This document shows positions 13,501 to 25,900 of a stretch of 64,000 bases of DNA, piece by piece. Both the position numbers and the translations under genes were made by a program. The first letter of the stretch is position 1. Every line of letters begins with the position of its first letter. The stretch comes from Haliclona indistincta (taxonomy: Eukaryota; Porifera; Demospongiae; Haplosclerida; Chalinidae), in contig OZ024786.1 in the NCBI GenBank assembly GCA_964017065.1, forward strand, positions 1,410,888 through 1,474,887, written 5' to 3'. The notes below the pieces were generated by a model. The model was not told the DNA's origin and made no database searches. It saw only the letters and a program-made list of their open reading frames with translations.

Positions 13501-16500
13501 TTTATTAATGACTAGTTGGCACTTATGCTAATACGGTGTAAAGAGCATCTTGAACTATTTGAGCTGACTGCCGCTACAGAGTGGTGATCGACTCTGCACT
13601 GCATGCAAGCAACACGTACCATGAAACATTAAGCTACGCTTAAGCTAGCATTCTTAAAGCCTGAACAGACAAATCCAGTGGAGCAGTGATGATTTGCTCG
13701 TTGCCTGCTGTGAACACACTGCTAGTGGCAGCAGCATATTGTACTAAGGTTCGCTTGTATTAGAATAATTACATACACTGGCGTGCGCGAGTAGGTGTAA
13801 CCTAGAAACGGAGAATTGGAGTCTGTTATGGACCAAAACTCGCTGTTTTCCTGGAAATACTCGCTTCTGCTAGTGTTTTGGCTTAAATAGATATCAGGTG
13901 CACTGCTCCCAACGACTAGTGCAGTTTCTGTGTAGGTTTTGTCTTGAATAGCTCACTCGCAACGGTGCTAGGCTTGCTGAAGAAGAAGAAAAAAGAACAT
14001 CAGTGAGCAACTGGTGACCACGTGTACTCTTGTTTACCACCTTAGACCTGGTTTCTTTTGCTTCTGAAGGTCTCTTTATATTCGCACAAATCGTGCAAAG
14101 AGCTTCAGAACGTTAGATTAGCTTGAAACGCCTGTACGGCGAAGATAAATTATGACAGTGCCGTACTTAGTGCCTCCAGGCGAGACGCCATTTTGACATG
14201 CCCATAGCAACTGGCATTATAGTCTTGATTAGTAGACTCATTGTAAGCGCATACCTCTTTAGATAGCCCCTAGGTAGTTAAAATACCCCAGATGTCGTCA
14301 ACAGCCAAGATATACGTGAATTATTGCGTTTAGCCTAAGTGTAGCCGCCATCTTGTTTTCCGCCCAACTCTAAATATGCCACGTCTACCGCGTGGAATAA
14401 TAGTTGGGCTAGTACACTTACTTGCTGTATAGTCAGTGTAGTTGACTTCGGTATGGAGGTTAATATAGTTAAACGTAGTTAATGGATGACGTACCCACTC
14501 CTCGTACGTTAGAATCCGTTCAAACGTAGATTAGCCTCGCCTCCAGGCTAGATATCATAATAATATAGCCTGGTACAGACTGACTACGCATGCGCGCAAT
14601 ATCTTCACTAATAATTAAGGTGGAGAATTAATTATATTCATGACTTTTGCAAGTAACTGTATTTTTCTAGCCATGGGTATTCGTGCAGACAGAGTCGCTG
14701 CGTGCAGTTTGCTTGCCTATTGATAGGCATCGAATATAGCAAATTTCAGCAATGCAGTGTTCAGGCGCGTGTCCAGGAATGAAGAGAGATAGGTGCGCGC
14801 GCAAAGCGCGCTCGCAAAATCTAATTAATATTCATATTATTCTTAAAATTACGTCATTTCGTCACTATTATCGTGGCGCACTGGATTTGTTCCTCGCTGA
14901 AAACAGCCTAACTACCTTAGAATGGGATGTTGGCAGCTGTTAAGTTCTTTGTAATAACAGCTATGATAAATTAATAGCCACAGCAGAGCCACAGTGTACT
15001 TTAATGCAATGAATATTTAAAACTTCAATGCTGAGGGGGTGCTAGAGCACCCGGAGCCCTATCGTGGACACGCGCCTGGTGTTAGCCATCGCGGAGCTAC
15101 GAGCTCGCCTTGTGAAGACTAAGCACGATTGATTGTATACACTCTTTCTTTAGTTGTGCGTAAGGTACGAAGCTAAATCTGCTCGAGCATGCTCATCTGC
15201 CATCTGTGCAGGAATCCATGCGATGTTTTCGCCGAGCGCTGCTCGTACGCGATATTACAGCTATGTGGTGCCAGACAGCACAGGCTGCGTTGCTGTAATA
15301 TCGCGTACGAGCAGCACCATTCCAGCTTTGCCAACTCTCTCAAGAGCATATTTTACAGCGTCATTGAAGGTATATCGGTAGCAGTAACAGTAGCGCTAGT
15401 CATTGTTGATGTAAATTGGAACGGACGTATATCTAAACGTGCGCGAACAAATTCACGGAACGTACACAGTGTTTTACTAATTGCACCAGTTTTGGTGTAA
15501 TTTTGGAGCATGCGCAGACAGTCTGTACCAGGCCATCTCTCAGCTTTGTGGGAGTGGCCTGGAGGCGAGGCTAAACGTAGATAGCACATTCCAACGCAGA
15601 GCATGCGCAGTACCGCTTCTAGAACGGGTGACGAGCTAGAGACCAGTCACTGGAACAGTTCGACAGTTATTCTACATCAGCCGCCGATCTCTTCTTCAAG
15701 TTGCGCGATACCAGCACAGTCACACAGGAATAGAATAGAATATTAGAATAGAATATTAGAATAGAATAGAATAGAAAAGAATATTAGAATATCAGAATAG
15801 AATAGAATATTATTATTAGAATATTACAGAATATTACGGAATATTACTGTAATAGAATATTACATCCACCACGCTCCGTGGTGGATGTAATAGAATATTA
15901 CATCCACCACGGAGCGTGTATCCGTGGTGCCCGTTCCGCTTATCACAGACCGGATACGAGCACTAACGTGGATTATGCTTTGTCTTTGTCTAACTTTGCT
16001 AACTGAACTATTTTTGTCTATTTTTTCACTGCCCTATTTTGTTGGTTCCACTGCTTAAAAAAAAATTAGAGAGTGTGGTTCATTGCGTGCCTTCAATTCC
16101 GTTTTATTCGTCGTTCTAAAACCGTGCATCATCTGAGGTTCAAACTTGCAGATAATGACAATCATACCAAGAGCTACTTGTTCGAAGTCTACTAATGCAG
16201 CTTTAACTAGGAACAACAAAATATTTGAATTGCATAAAAAATTAATGTGATATGATACTTATGTCTCCATTGATGTAATCTTCAATGAGTTGATAAACGG
16301 ACCGTCCGGGTCTCAAATACACATATACTACGGGGACCAAAAAAAGTAAAAAATTTCGGACCCTTCTGACATCGCTACTAGTAGTAAGGGGATTTATTAC
16401 TTTCACAACGATTTGTGTCCCCTCACGTGACTAGTCATGAATAACAATTAGATGCAGCCTAAACCCAAGACCCTAAAACCTTCGCCTAACGGCGTTTTAA

Positions 16501-19500
16501 CATGTTAACACTAAGGATCGTCGTTCCCGGCGTTTTAACACTAAGTATCGTCGTTCCCGGCGTTTTAACACTAAGGATCGTGGTTTCCGGCGTTTTAACA
16601 CTAAGGATCGTCGTTCCCGGCGTTCTAACACTAGAGACCTTTAGATTCACGTTACGTGTAACGTGTAACCTGTAACTCGCGTTTGGCGTTACAGGTAAAA
16701 TTCTGTAGGTGATTTAGATTCTGAAAATACTTGTGGCTAGGCAGCTACGCAGGAAGACGAAGAGCGATCAGAATTCCAGGTTTTGCACCAAGACATGGCT
16801 TTCATATGCTAGAAACAACTGCCAGAACAAGTTTGTTGCCAGAGATGAGCTTCCAGCGGCGAGTGAATCTACGGTTGCTCGTGTTCAGACGAGTGCTGCA
16901 GATGACAGACAGCGCATATCTGCGTTTTAACTAGTCCAACATGTAGACCAGGCATCAAGGCACATGTTTAGCTATAGCAAACGTGGAGCTGACATAATCT
17001 CGAGCAACAAGATCTATAGGGAAACGGCCAACCTGTAGACGGGGTGCTACACGTTCAGAACGGGGAAATTGACGCGTACTCGAACGCGTGGCGATGCTCA
17101 CGTGATCATCTACACATTACAAGTTACACGTATGAAGGAAAACGTGTAAATCTAAATGTCTCTACTAAGGATCGTCGTTCCCGGCGTTTTAACACTAAGG
17201 ATCGTCGTTCCCAGCGTTCTAACACTAAGGATCATGGTTTCCGGCGTTCTAACACTAAGGATCGTCGTTCCCGGCGTTCTAACACTAAGGATCGTCGTTC
17301 CCGGGCTTCTGACACTAAGGATAGTCGTACTCGGCGTTCTAACACTAAGGATTTCAGCAGGAAAGTTAAGAATTGGTGGAAAAAAAATTAAAAATACTAC
17401 CTAGAAGAGGCTCGAACTACCGACCTACAACTTCCTAAACCATTGCATTAGCCTCCTAACCACGAACCGGATCACGCCGAGTGGCATTAATTCCTTGTAT
17501 TTAAGGTGGCGGGATACCGTTTTAATGAGATTCATGACTTTATAAATGGCTATTTCTTTTTTAGCCAAGTCTATCTGTGCAGACGGAGTTGCAGTGTGCG
17601 CTTTGTTTGTCTATAGATAGGCATCGATAATAGCAAGTTTCAGCCACGTAGTGTTCGCCATCACGGAACGACGAGCTCGACATGTGAAGACTAAACACGA
17701 TCTAGTTTTTACAATTTTTCTTTAGTTGTGTGAAAAGTACGAAGCTAAAACTGCTCGTGCAAGCTCATCTACTCTCTGTGGAGGAGCCTGCGTATCGATT
17801 TCGCCGAGCAATGCTCGTACGCGATACTACAGCTGCGTACTCTGTACTGTCTGGCAGTACGTAGCTGCAGTATCACGTGCGAGCATTGCTCGGCAAAATC
17901 GATACGCAGGCTCCTCCACGAATGGAAGATGAGCTTGCAGGAGCAGTTTTAGCTTCGTACTTTTCACACAACTAAAGAAAAATTGTAAAAACTCGATCGT
18001 GTTTAGTCTTCACATGGCGAGCTCGTCGTTCCGTGATGGCGAACACTACGTGGCTGAAATTTGCTATTATCGATGCCTATCTATAGGCAAACAAAGCGCA
18101 CACTGCAACTCCGTCTGCACAGATAGACTTGGCTAAAAAATAAATAGCCATTTGTAAAGTCATGAATCTCATTAAAACGGTATCCCGCCACCTTAAACAA
18201 AGGGTGTCTCTAAATTCACAACAGTTGAAGTACACCGCGTGAAAATCACGTGATTTGTGTGGGCGCGCGTACAGAATTACTATAAAGGCTTGTTTGTAGG
18301 TTGGTAAGGTCAGCAGTTCCTGGTAGCTCAGCGGTTTGGTGCGGTTGCTTGTAATGCAGACGTTCAGGGTTCGATTCCCACTGCATCAATGTTTTTTTTT
18401 TATTTTTCTATTTTTAATAGTGAAATTAAGTTTTTTTGCTTTGCAAGTTGTGACACTCTTGACGATCCTTAGGATAGCCAGGGGCCCTGTTTAGAACGCC
18501 CCTCCGACGATCCTTAGGCTTAGCAAGGGCCGAAGGCCCGGGTTAGGAAGCCCCTCTCGACGATCCTTAGGCTTTACCAAGGGCCGAAGGCCCGGGTTAG
18601 GACACCCCTCCGACTTTGCACAGTTAGGAAAAGGTTTTTTAGGGTTTAGGGTATAGGGTTTAGTAACCAGGCTGACTACAAACAAGTAATTCTGAACGCG
18701 CAGTTAAAAAGCTAATTGCACGTGACTTCCGTACTTCAACTGTTGTGAATTTAGAGACACCCCTTAAACAAAGTAGTTCGCGTGTACGGGCGGGCGCGCT
18801 TGTGTGGGCGTTCCTTTACAATTCACGTGACAGGGGGACATGAATCGTTGTGAAAGTAATAAAACCCTAGTAGTAAGACGCAGCGCGATGGGCGTGGCCG
18901 AACCCTCAGTTATGTTTCTAGTTCATTCGTATACGGACCCCAATAGGCTTTGTGTATGGCCTACCAGTAACTGGCATGGTCCATTGTCCGTCTACCAAGT
19001 AACACCCAAAGCTCGCCATCCATTGTACAGTAACTAGCCACCGGCTAAGAAACGTCAGTCCGCTGACATGAACGGTCATCGGACACCGAACACAATCGGC
19101 CATCGGGCACGAACAGCCTTCGGGTACGAACAGCTGCCTGGCACGAACAGCCGTCGGGCACGACTAGCCGTCAGGCACAAACAGCCATCGGGCACGATCA
19201 GCCATCCGGCAGCAAAAAAAAACAAACATCGGACACAAAAAAAAAACGGTTGTCAAAAAAATTATATAGCTGTCATCGGACACTAATGGCCGCCGGGCAC
19301 GCAACGTATGCTGAAGCAGGCAATTATGAGCCCAACAACAACAAAAACAAACGTCTTGTGAGCACTCTCCAAGCTGACCTTCCGGCAGACAGACAGCCGC
19401 ATACGCTCCACCTTTCAGGTGTGACCAACGCACCCTATAGGTACAGTCAAAGCCTCATACAAACACACAGGGACAATAATGACACTATTAGCTGTACCAA

Positions 19501-20455
19501 GCGAATAGGGTGCCGTCAGTTAATTTATGACCTTTCCGAACGAAAATTAAGTAAAGGAAGTTGCGTCTACCCTATATACACCGCCAATTATAGCCCCTCC
19601 CCCTGATATACCTGCAAGACAAGGATACCAGCAACTATGATACAGATACCAGAACGACCTGCACACCCTGGAATCCTCTCACCCGAACGACCATTAGAGC
19701 CCCTAAAGGAGGTGCACACACCGCTCATCGTCCCAGCTTGGGCACAAGCACTTGCCAGTCACCCCGACACAGAGTTTCGCCACTGGGTAATAGTGGGACT
19801 CACAAGTGGTTTTCATATCGGCTTTGACAGATCCAGAAAGCTCAAACCAGCTACCCGAAACATGAGATCAGCATACAAAAACACCCAGGTGATTGACGAG
19901 TACTTAGAGAAGGAGAAGAGCGTGAGACGAATCAGGGGCCCACTCCGCCCACACCAGAGAATACACATCAACAGGTTCGGGGTGATACCAAAGAAACACA
20001 CAGTAGGCAAATGGCACCAAATAACTGACTTGTCTCACCCCCAGGAAATACATGTAGCGTGAATGACGGCATTGACAGTGCACTGTACTCCCTGTCATAC
20101 ACAACGATTGATGACATCGTACATATCATCAGCGGCATGGGGCACTGCACGATGCTGGCGAAAGTCAGTGTGATGACCCACCACTGTAACCGGCTGTCAG
20201 CTGGGGCACAGAGGATGCAGGATGGCAGCATGAAGACTGAGCCGCTTCCAGCTATCTAGGTCAGATGGGCGCGAGGAAGCCGCACTGAGAGTCGAAGAAA
20301 AGTGACGGACCATTTGTTACGAGCATCCTTAGGAATATGGTGGAGGGTGGGAGGCTCGGACGAGAAAATCGAGGAGAAAGGGGGCAGATTAGAGGGTGGT
20401 GGCGAGCTCAAGACGGCAGAAGAGACCGTGTGAGGATGAGCGGGAGCTGGGGAGC

Positions 20456-20489
<34 letters not shown>

Positions 20490-22895
20490 GTGGAAAGCAC
20501 ACCAAGTAAGGTGCAGAGTTGTAGTAAAATAAGTTTATGCCGTAGCAATTGTTCTTAACATTGAATCAGTCGGAGAGGAACCATGTATCACATCAGAATC
20601 AGAGCTCGAGAGAATAAATGATCGCAAAACACCTGCACACTCTTGATCGTCTAAGGAATAAGTTTTCTTATACCTTGAACTGAAGAGAATATTGTGTCCA
20701 GCAAAGGTGCAGTATTAGCAATATTGTGGTGCAATATTAGCAATAATATTATAAGCAAGGTGCAATATTAGCAATATAAGCAAGGTGCAATATTAGCAAT
20801 ATAAGCAATATTGTGTCTATACGCGTGGGAGGCTGATTCGCTGACTGCACGACGGGGTGGGGCTCAAAGAAGAAATGTCCGGCGGTTCGTCTTGGCAACT
20901 GGAACTGGTGCAGGCTGGCGGCTGCTGGATGCTGGGCCGCCGGGACACTGAAGTTGGCGGAATCAGGATTATTGGTAGGGTGGTTCAAGTTAGAGCAGGA
21001 TCTGGATCATGAGGGAGCAGCCTACCTACACATCTGCGACCGGCGTTGACGCAGGAGCATCTAACACATCTCCCGGTTTGACAGCATTTGCAACAACGGC
21101 GGCGAGGGTCTGGAGCACTAGGAGTGTTGGATTGTAGAAAGTCAGGGGAGGATCCTTATCTTGAGAAGGAAGAGAAGACGAGGGTGAGGATGGCGATGGA
21201 CCCGTGATAGTTTCGTTGCAGTTGGAGCTAGTTGAAGTGCGAGATCTGCTGGTAGCTAAATTAGCCCTGGCGATCTCAGCAATCCGCCTGATTTGCGAGT
21301 TGGACAACACAGGCGTAAGACTGCAGGGAACCTGGGCGTCAGGCGGCTCGTCGCTGGGCACGCAGGACTGGGCGTCCGTCATGTCATGGATATTACTGAC
21401 TCTAGCACAGAGAAGACAATGGTGACATAAATGCATAAATAACATATCAATGCCCAGCGGTAATGATAATTTCACCGGATTTTGTAATAGTAAAGGCACC
21501 GCTGTCGTTAACCCTTTATAGGTAGGGTCCGCAATGGAAAAATAAAAAGTCAGAGAATCTAGCCTTTACTGCAGTTACAAACAACACTATATACGTAACA
21601 AACAACTGCATATTCAAATCTCTGAAATCGTTGCTCGTTGCTCTGCAATCGCTAGCTGAAATCGGCAACTTTCGTGACCTTTGACCTTGGGGTTAAATAA
21701 TGGTGCATTCTCGACTCTTCGCGACAGTTAGCAGTCAGCGCTCTGTTTGCGCGTGCTTAGTACCGTCTCGGCAGTTCTTGCAACAGCTCAGATTGGCAGG
21801 CTTACCTCCCCAAATAAGCGTTTCAGGACTGTCAATGACTCGCGATTCCAACATATTTGGGCTTTACTTTTTGTGACATTGAACAGACAGATCCCTACCA
21901 GTATTTTCTGATAGTACTAAGCCTAAGCACTGCATAAAACAAATTTCAGCCGAAATGCTTACTGTTTGCCATCTGGCTGAAAAGGCTCAAAATATTAACC
22001 GTAATACAGAGGACCATGACCATAAACGCGGCATCACCAGCACAAAACTAGCATTAAAGGAAAGATCTCCAACCGTAGCATCCGTTGCAAGTACAATCGG
22101 CAGCCACACGCAACTTTTGAGCCTGCATTTTCGAGAAGAAAAATAGTGCTTTTGGTGGGCGTGGTTCTAGTTTGAGGTGTTGGCCACGCCCCCATGAGAG
22201 CACTATTTTTCTTCGCGAAAATGCNNNNNNNNNNNNNNNNNNNNNNNNNNNNNNNNNNNNNNNNNNNNNNNNNNNNNNNNNNNNNNNNNNNNNNNNNNNN
22301 NNNNNNNNNNNNNNNNNNNNNNNNNNNNNNNNNNNNNNNNNNNNNNNNNNNNNNNNNNNNNNNNNNNNNNNNNNNNNNNNNNNNNNNNNNNNNNNNNNNN
22401 NNNNNNNNNNNNNNNNNNNNNNNNATACCAAAGAAACACACAGTAGGCAAATGGCACCAAATAACTGACTTGTCTCACCCCCAGGAAATACATGTAGCGT
22501 GAATGACGGCATTGACAGTGCACTGTGCTCCCTGTCATACACAACGATTGATGACATCGTACATATCATCAGCGGCATGGGGCACTGCACGATGCTGGCG
22601 AAAGTCAGTGTGATGACCCACCACTGTAACCGGCTGTCAGCTGGGGCACAGAGGATGCAGGATGGCAGCATGAAGACTGAGCCGCTTCCAGCTATCTAGG
22701 TCAGATGGGCGCGAGGAAGCCGCACTGAGAGTCGAAGAAAAGTGACGGACCATTTGTTACGAGCATCCTTAGGAATATGGTGGAGGGTGGGAGGCTCTGA
22801 CTAGAAAATCGAGGAGAAAGGGGGCAGATTAGAGGGTGGTGGCGAGCTCAAGACGGCAGAAGAGACCGTGTGAGGATGAGCGGGAGCTGGGGAGC

Positions 22896-22929
<34 letters not shown>

Positions 22930-25900
22930 GTGGAAAGCACACCAAGTAAGGTGCAGAGTTGTAGTAAAATAAGTTTATGCCGTAGCAATTGTTCTTAACA
23001 TTGAATCAGTCGGAGAGGAACCATGTATCACATCAGAATCAGAGCTCGAGAGAATAAATGATCGCAAAACACCTGCACACTCTTGATCGTCTAAGGAATA
23101 AGTTTTCTTATACCTTGAACTGAAGAGAATATTGTGTCCAGCAAAGGTGCAGTATTAGCAATATTGTGGTGCAATATTAGCAATAATATTATAAGCAAGG
23201 TGCAATATTAGCAATATAAGCAAGGTGCAATATTAGCAATATAAGCAATATTGTGTCTATACGCGTGGGAGGCTGATTCGCTGACTGCACGACGGGGTGG
23301 GGCTCAAAGAAGAAATGTCCGGCGGTTCGTCTTGGCAACTGGAACTGGTGCAGGCTGGCGGCTGCTGGATGCTGGGCCGCCGGGACACTGAAGTTGGCGG
23401 AATCAGGATTATTGGTAGGGTGGTTCAAGTTAGAGCAGGATCTGGATCATGAGGGAGCAGCCTACCTACACATCTGCGACCGGCGTTGACGCAGGAGCAT
23501 CTAACACATCTCCCGGTTTGACAGCATTTGCAACAACGGCGGCGAGGGTCTGGAGCACTAGGAGTGTTGGATTGTAGAAAGTCAGGGGAGGATCCTTATC
23601 TTGAGAAGGAAGAGAAGACGAGGGTGAGGATGGCGATGGACCCGTGATAGTTTCGTTGCAGTTGGAGCTAGTTGAAGTGCGAGATCTGCTGGTAGCTAAA
23701 TTAGCCCTGGCGATCTCAGCAATCCGCCTGATTTGCGAGTTGGACAACACAGGCGTAAGACTGCAGGGAACCTGGGCGTCAGGCGGCTCGTCGCTGGGCA
23801 CGCAGGACTGGGCGTCCGTCATGTCATGGATATTACTGACTCTAGCACAGAGAAGACAATGGTGACATAAATGCATAAATAACATATCAATGCCCAGCGG
23901 TAATGATAATTTCACCGGATTTTGTAATAGTAAAGGCACCGCTGTCGTTAACCCTTTATAGGTAGGGTCCGCAATGGAAAAATAAAAAGTCAGAGAATCT
24001 AGCCTTTACTGCAGTTACAAACAACACTATATACGTAACAAACAACTGCATATTCAAATCTCTGAAATCGTTGCTCGTTGCTCTGCAATCGCTAGCTGAA
24101 ATCGGCAACTTTCGTGACCTTTGACCTTGGGGTTAAATAATGGTGCATTCTCGACTCTTCGCGACAGTTAGCAGTCAGCGCTCTGTTTGCGCGTGCTTAG
24201 TACCGTCTCGGCAGTTCTTGCAACAGCTCAGATTGGCAGGCTTACCTCCCCAAATAAGCGTTTCAGGACTGTCAATGACTCGCGATTCCAACATATTTGG
24301 GCTTTACTTTTTGTGACATTGAACAGACAGATCCCTACCAGTATTTTCTGATAGTACTAAGCCTAAGCACTGCATAAAACAAATTTCAGCCGAAATGCTT
24401 ACTGTTTGCCATCTGGCTGAAAAGGCTCAAAATATTAACCGTAATACAGAGGACCATGACCATAAACGCGGCATCACCAGCACAAAACTAGCATTAAAGG
24501 AAAGATCTCCAACCGTAGCATCCGTTGCAAGTACAATCGGCAGCCACACGCAACTTTTGAGCCTGCATTTTCGAGAAGAAAAATAGTGCTTTTGGTGGGC
24601 GTGGTTCTAGTTTGATGTGTTGGCCACGCCCCCATGAGAGCACTATTTTTCTTCGCGAAAATGCAGGCCCAAAGTAGCGTGTGACTGCTAGTTGTACTTG
24701 CAACGGATGCTACGGTTGGCGATCTTTCCTTTAATGCTAGTTTTGTGCTGGTGATGCCGCGTTTATGGTCATGGTCCTCTGTATTACGGTTAATATTTTG
24801 AGCCTTTTCAGCCAGATGGCAAACAGTAAGCATTTCGGCTGAAATTTTTTTTATGCAGTGCTTAGGCTTAGTACTATCAGAAAATACTGGTAGGGATCTG
24901 TCTGTTCAATGTCACAAAAAGTAAAGCCCAAATATGTTGGAATCGCGAGTCATTGACAGTCCTGAAACGCTTATTTGGGGAGGTAAGCCTGCCAATCTGA
25001 GCTGTTGCAAGAACTGCCGAGACGGTACTAAGCACGCGCAAACAGAGCGCTGACTGCTAACTGTCGCGAAGAGTCGAGAATGCACCATTATTTAACCCCA
25101 AGGTCAAAGGTCACGAAAGTTGCCGATTTCAGCTAGCGATTGCAGAGCAACGAGCAACGATTTCAGAGATTTGAATATGCAGTTGTTTGTTACGTATATA
25201 GTGTTGTTTGTAACTGCAGTAAAGGCCAGATTCTCTGACTTTTTATTTTTCCATTGCGGACCCTATTATAGGCAATTGACGCCTTAAGGCGTCATAATTG
25301 ACTCCACCTACTCTAGATGTCATAAATAGTGTGAAAAGTGCTCTAGAAAGGTCAAATCAAGTTTAATAAGCCTTTCCCAATAACGGGCTAAGGAATGTAA
25401 TTAAGCGTTAATGAAGCGTTAATTCACTTCCGGAGTCCCATTTAGCTCCGCCCAGCGGCTGTTATGTATGGGAGTGATTGAGAAAATAACCTAAAATAGG
25501 CGAACTTCAGACTGCGCGTGCTCTTACACCTTTCAGGCACAAGTTTTAAAACTCCGCTAGTGTAATTGGCAGTACTTTGGCTATTCTTTACTATTAATTT
25601 CACACGCGATCTACGTTGACAACCAGCGCTGCAGGGTACATAGATGCATGCTGTAGCGTTCACTCATTTTTGTTTCACTTCACTAACGACAATGACTGCC
25701 GGCGCTGCACACTACTGCACTTCTGCTTAACGTTGTAGCAAGCTGTACTAGTGTTCTTCCCGCTGTAAACAACCGTTGTTCGTGACTACCAACACGCCAC
25801 GCTACCGTACGCGGTAGCAAGCTTATCCTCGTCTTTGCCTTCGTTATACCGTTGCTTACCGGCGCTAAACACTCTACACCGACAAAGCGGAACTGCTCGC

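Larger units (their letters stand above)
18202..18762. mobile_element. TIR element with 10-bp TSD carrying tRNA-headed repeat copy 2
   Basis: The 31-bp TIRs begin GGGTGTCTCTAAATTCACAA. The flanks CTTAAACAAA at 18192-18201 and 18763-18772 are identical. The interior holds the plus-strand tRNA-like head, T-tract and tandem tail (18316-18665). It is unusual for a Pol III-type unit to sit neatly inside a DNA-transposon frame. Confidence 0.8.
19985..22224. repeat. 2240-bp duplicated block, copy 1
   Basis: The block is repeated at 22425-24664 with a constant offset of 2440 bp, and only about four base differences are visible (near 20087, 20356, 20360 and 22175). It ends exactly at the N gap, and copy 2 begins exactly after it. 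That pattern fits redundant contig ends or unmerged haplotypes better than an ancient duplication. Confidence 0.9.
22425..24664. repeat. 2240-bp duplicated block, copy 2
   Basis: Second copy of 19985-22224. It starts in the middle of the DIRS RT coding region and reproduces the microsatellite, the minus-strand ORFs and the left foldback arm. It continues after 24664 into the right arm of the foldback, which copy 1 lacks. Confidence 0.9.

Noticed and set aside
16494..17355. CRISPR array from regular 30-bp repeats
   Set aside because: Units are contiguous tandem copies without unique spacers, and the genome is eukaryotic.
18316..18391. Functional tRNA gene
   Set aside because: A and B boxes are good, but acceptor and T stems do not pair well, and the segment is part of a repeat that occurs again on the other strand.
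18640..18665. Telomere repeat from TTTAGGGTTTAGGGTATAGGG
   Set aside because: Only about three imperfect units, shared with the tail of the repeat family at 16.45 kb.
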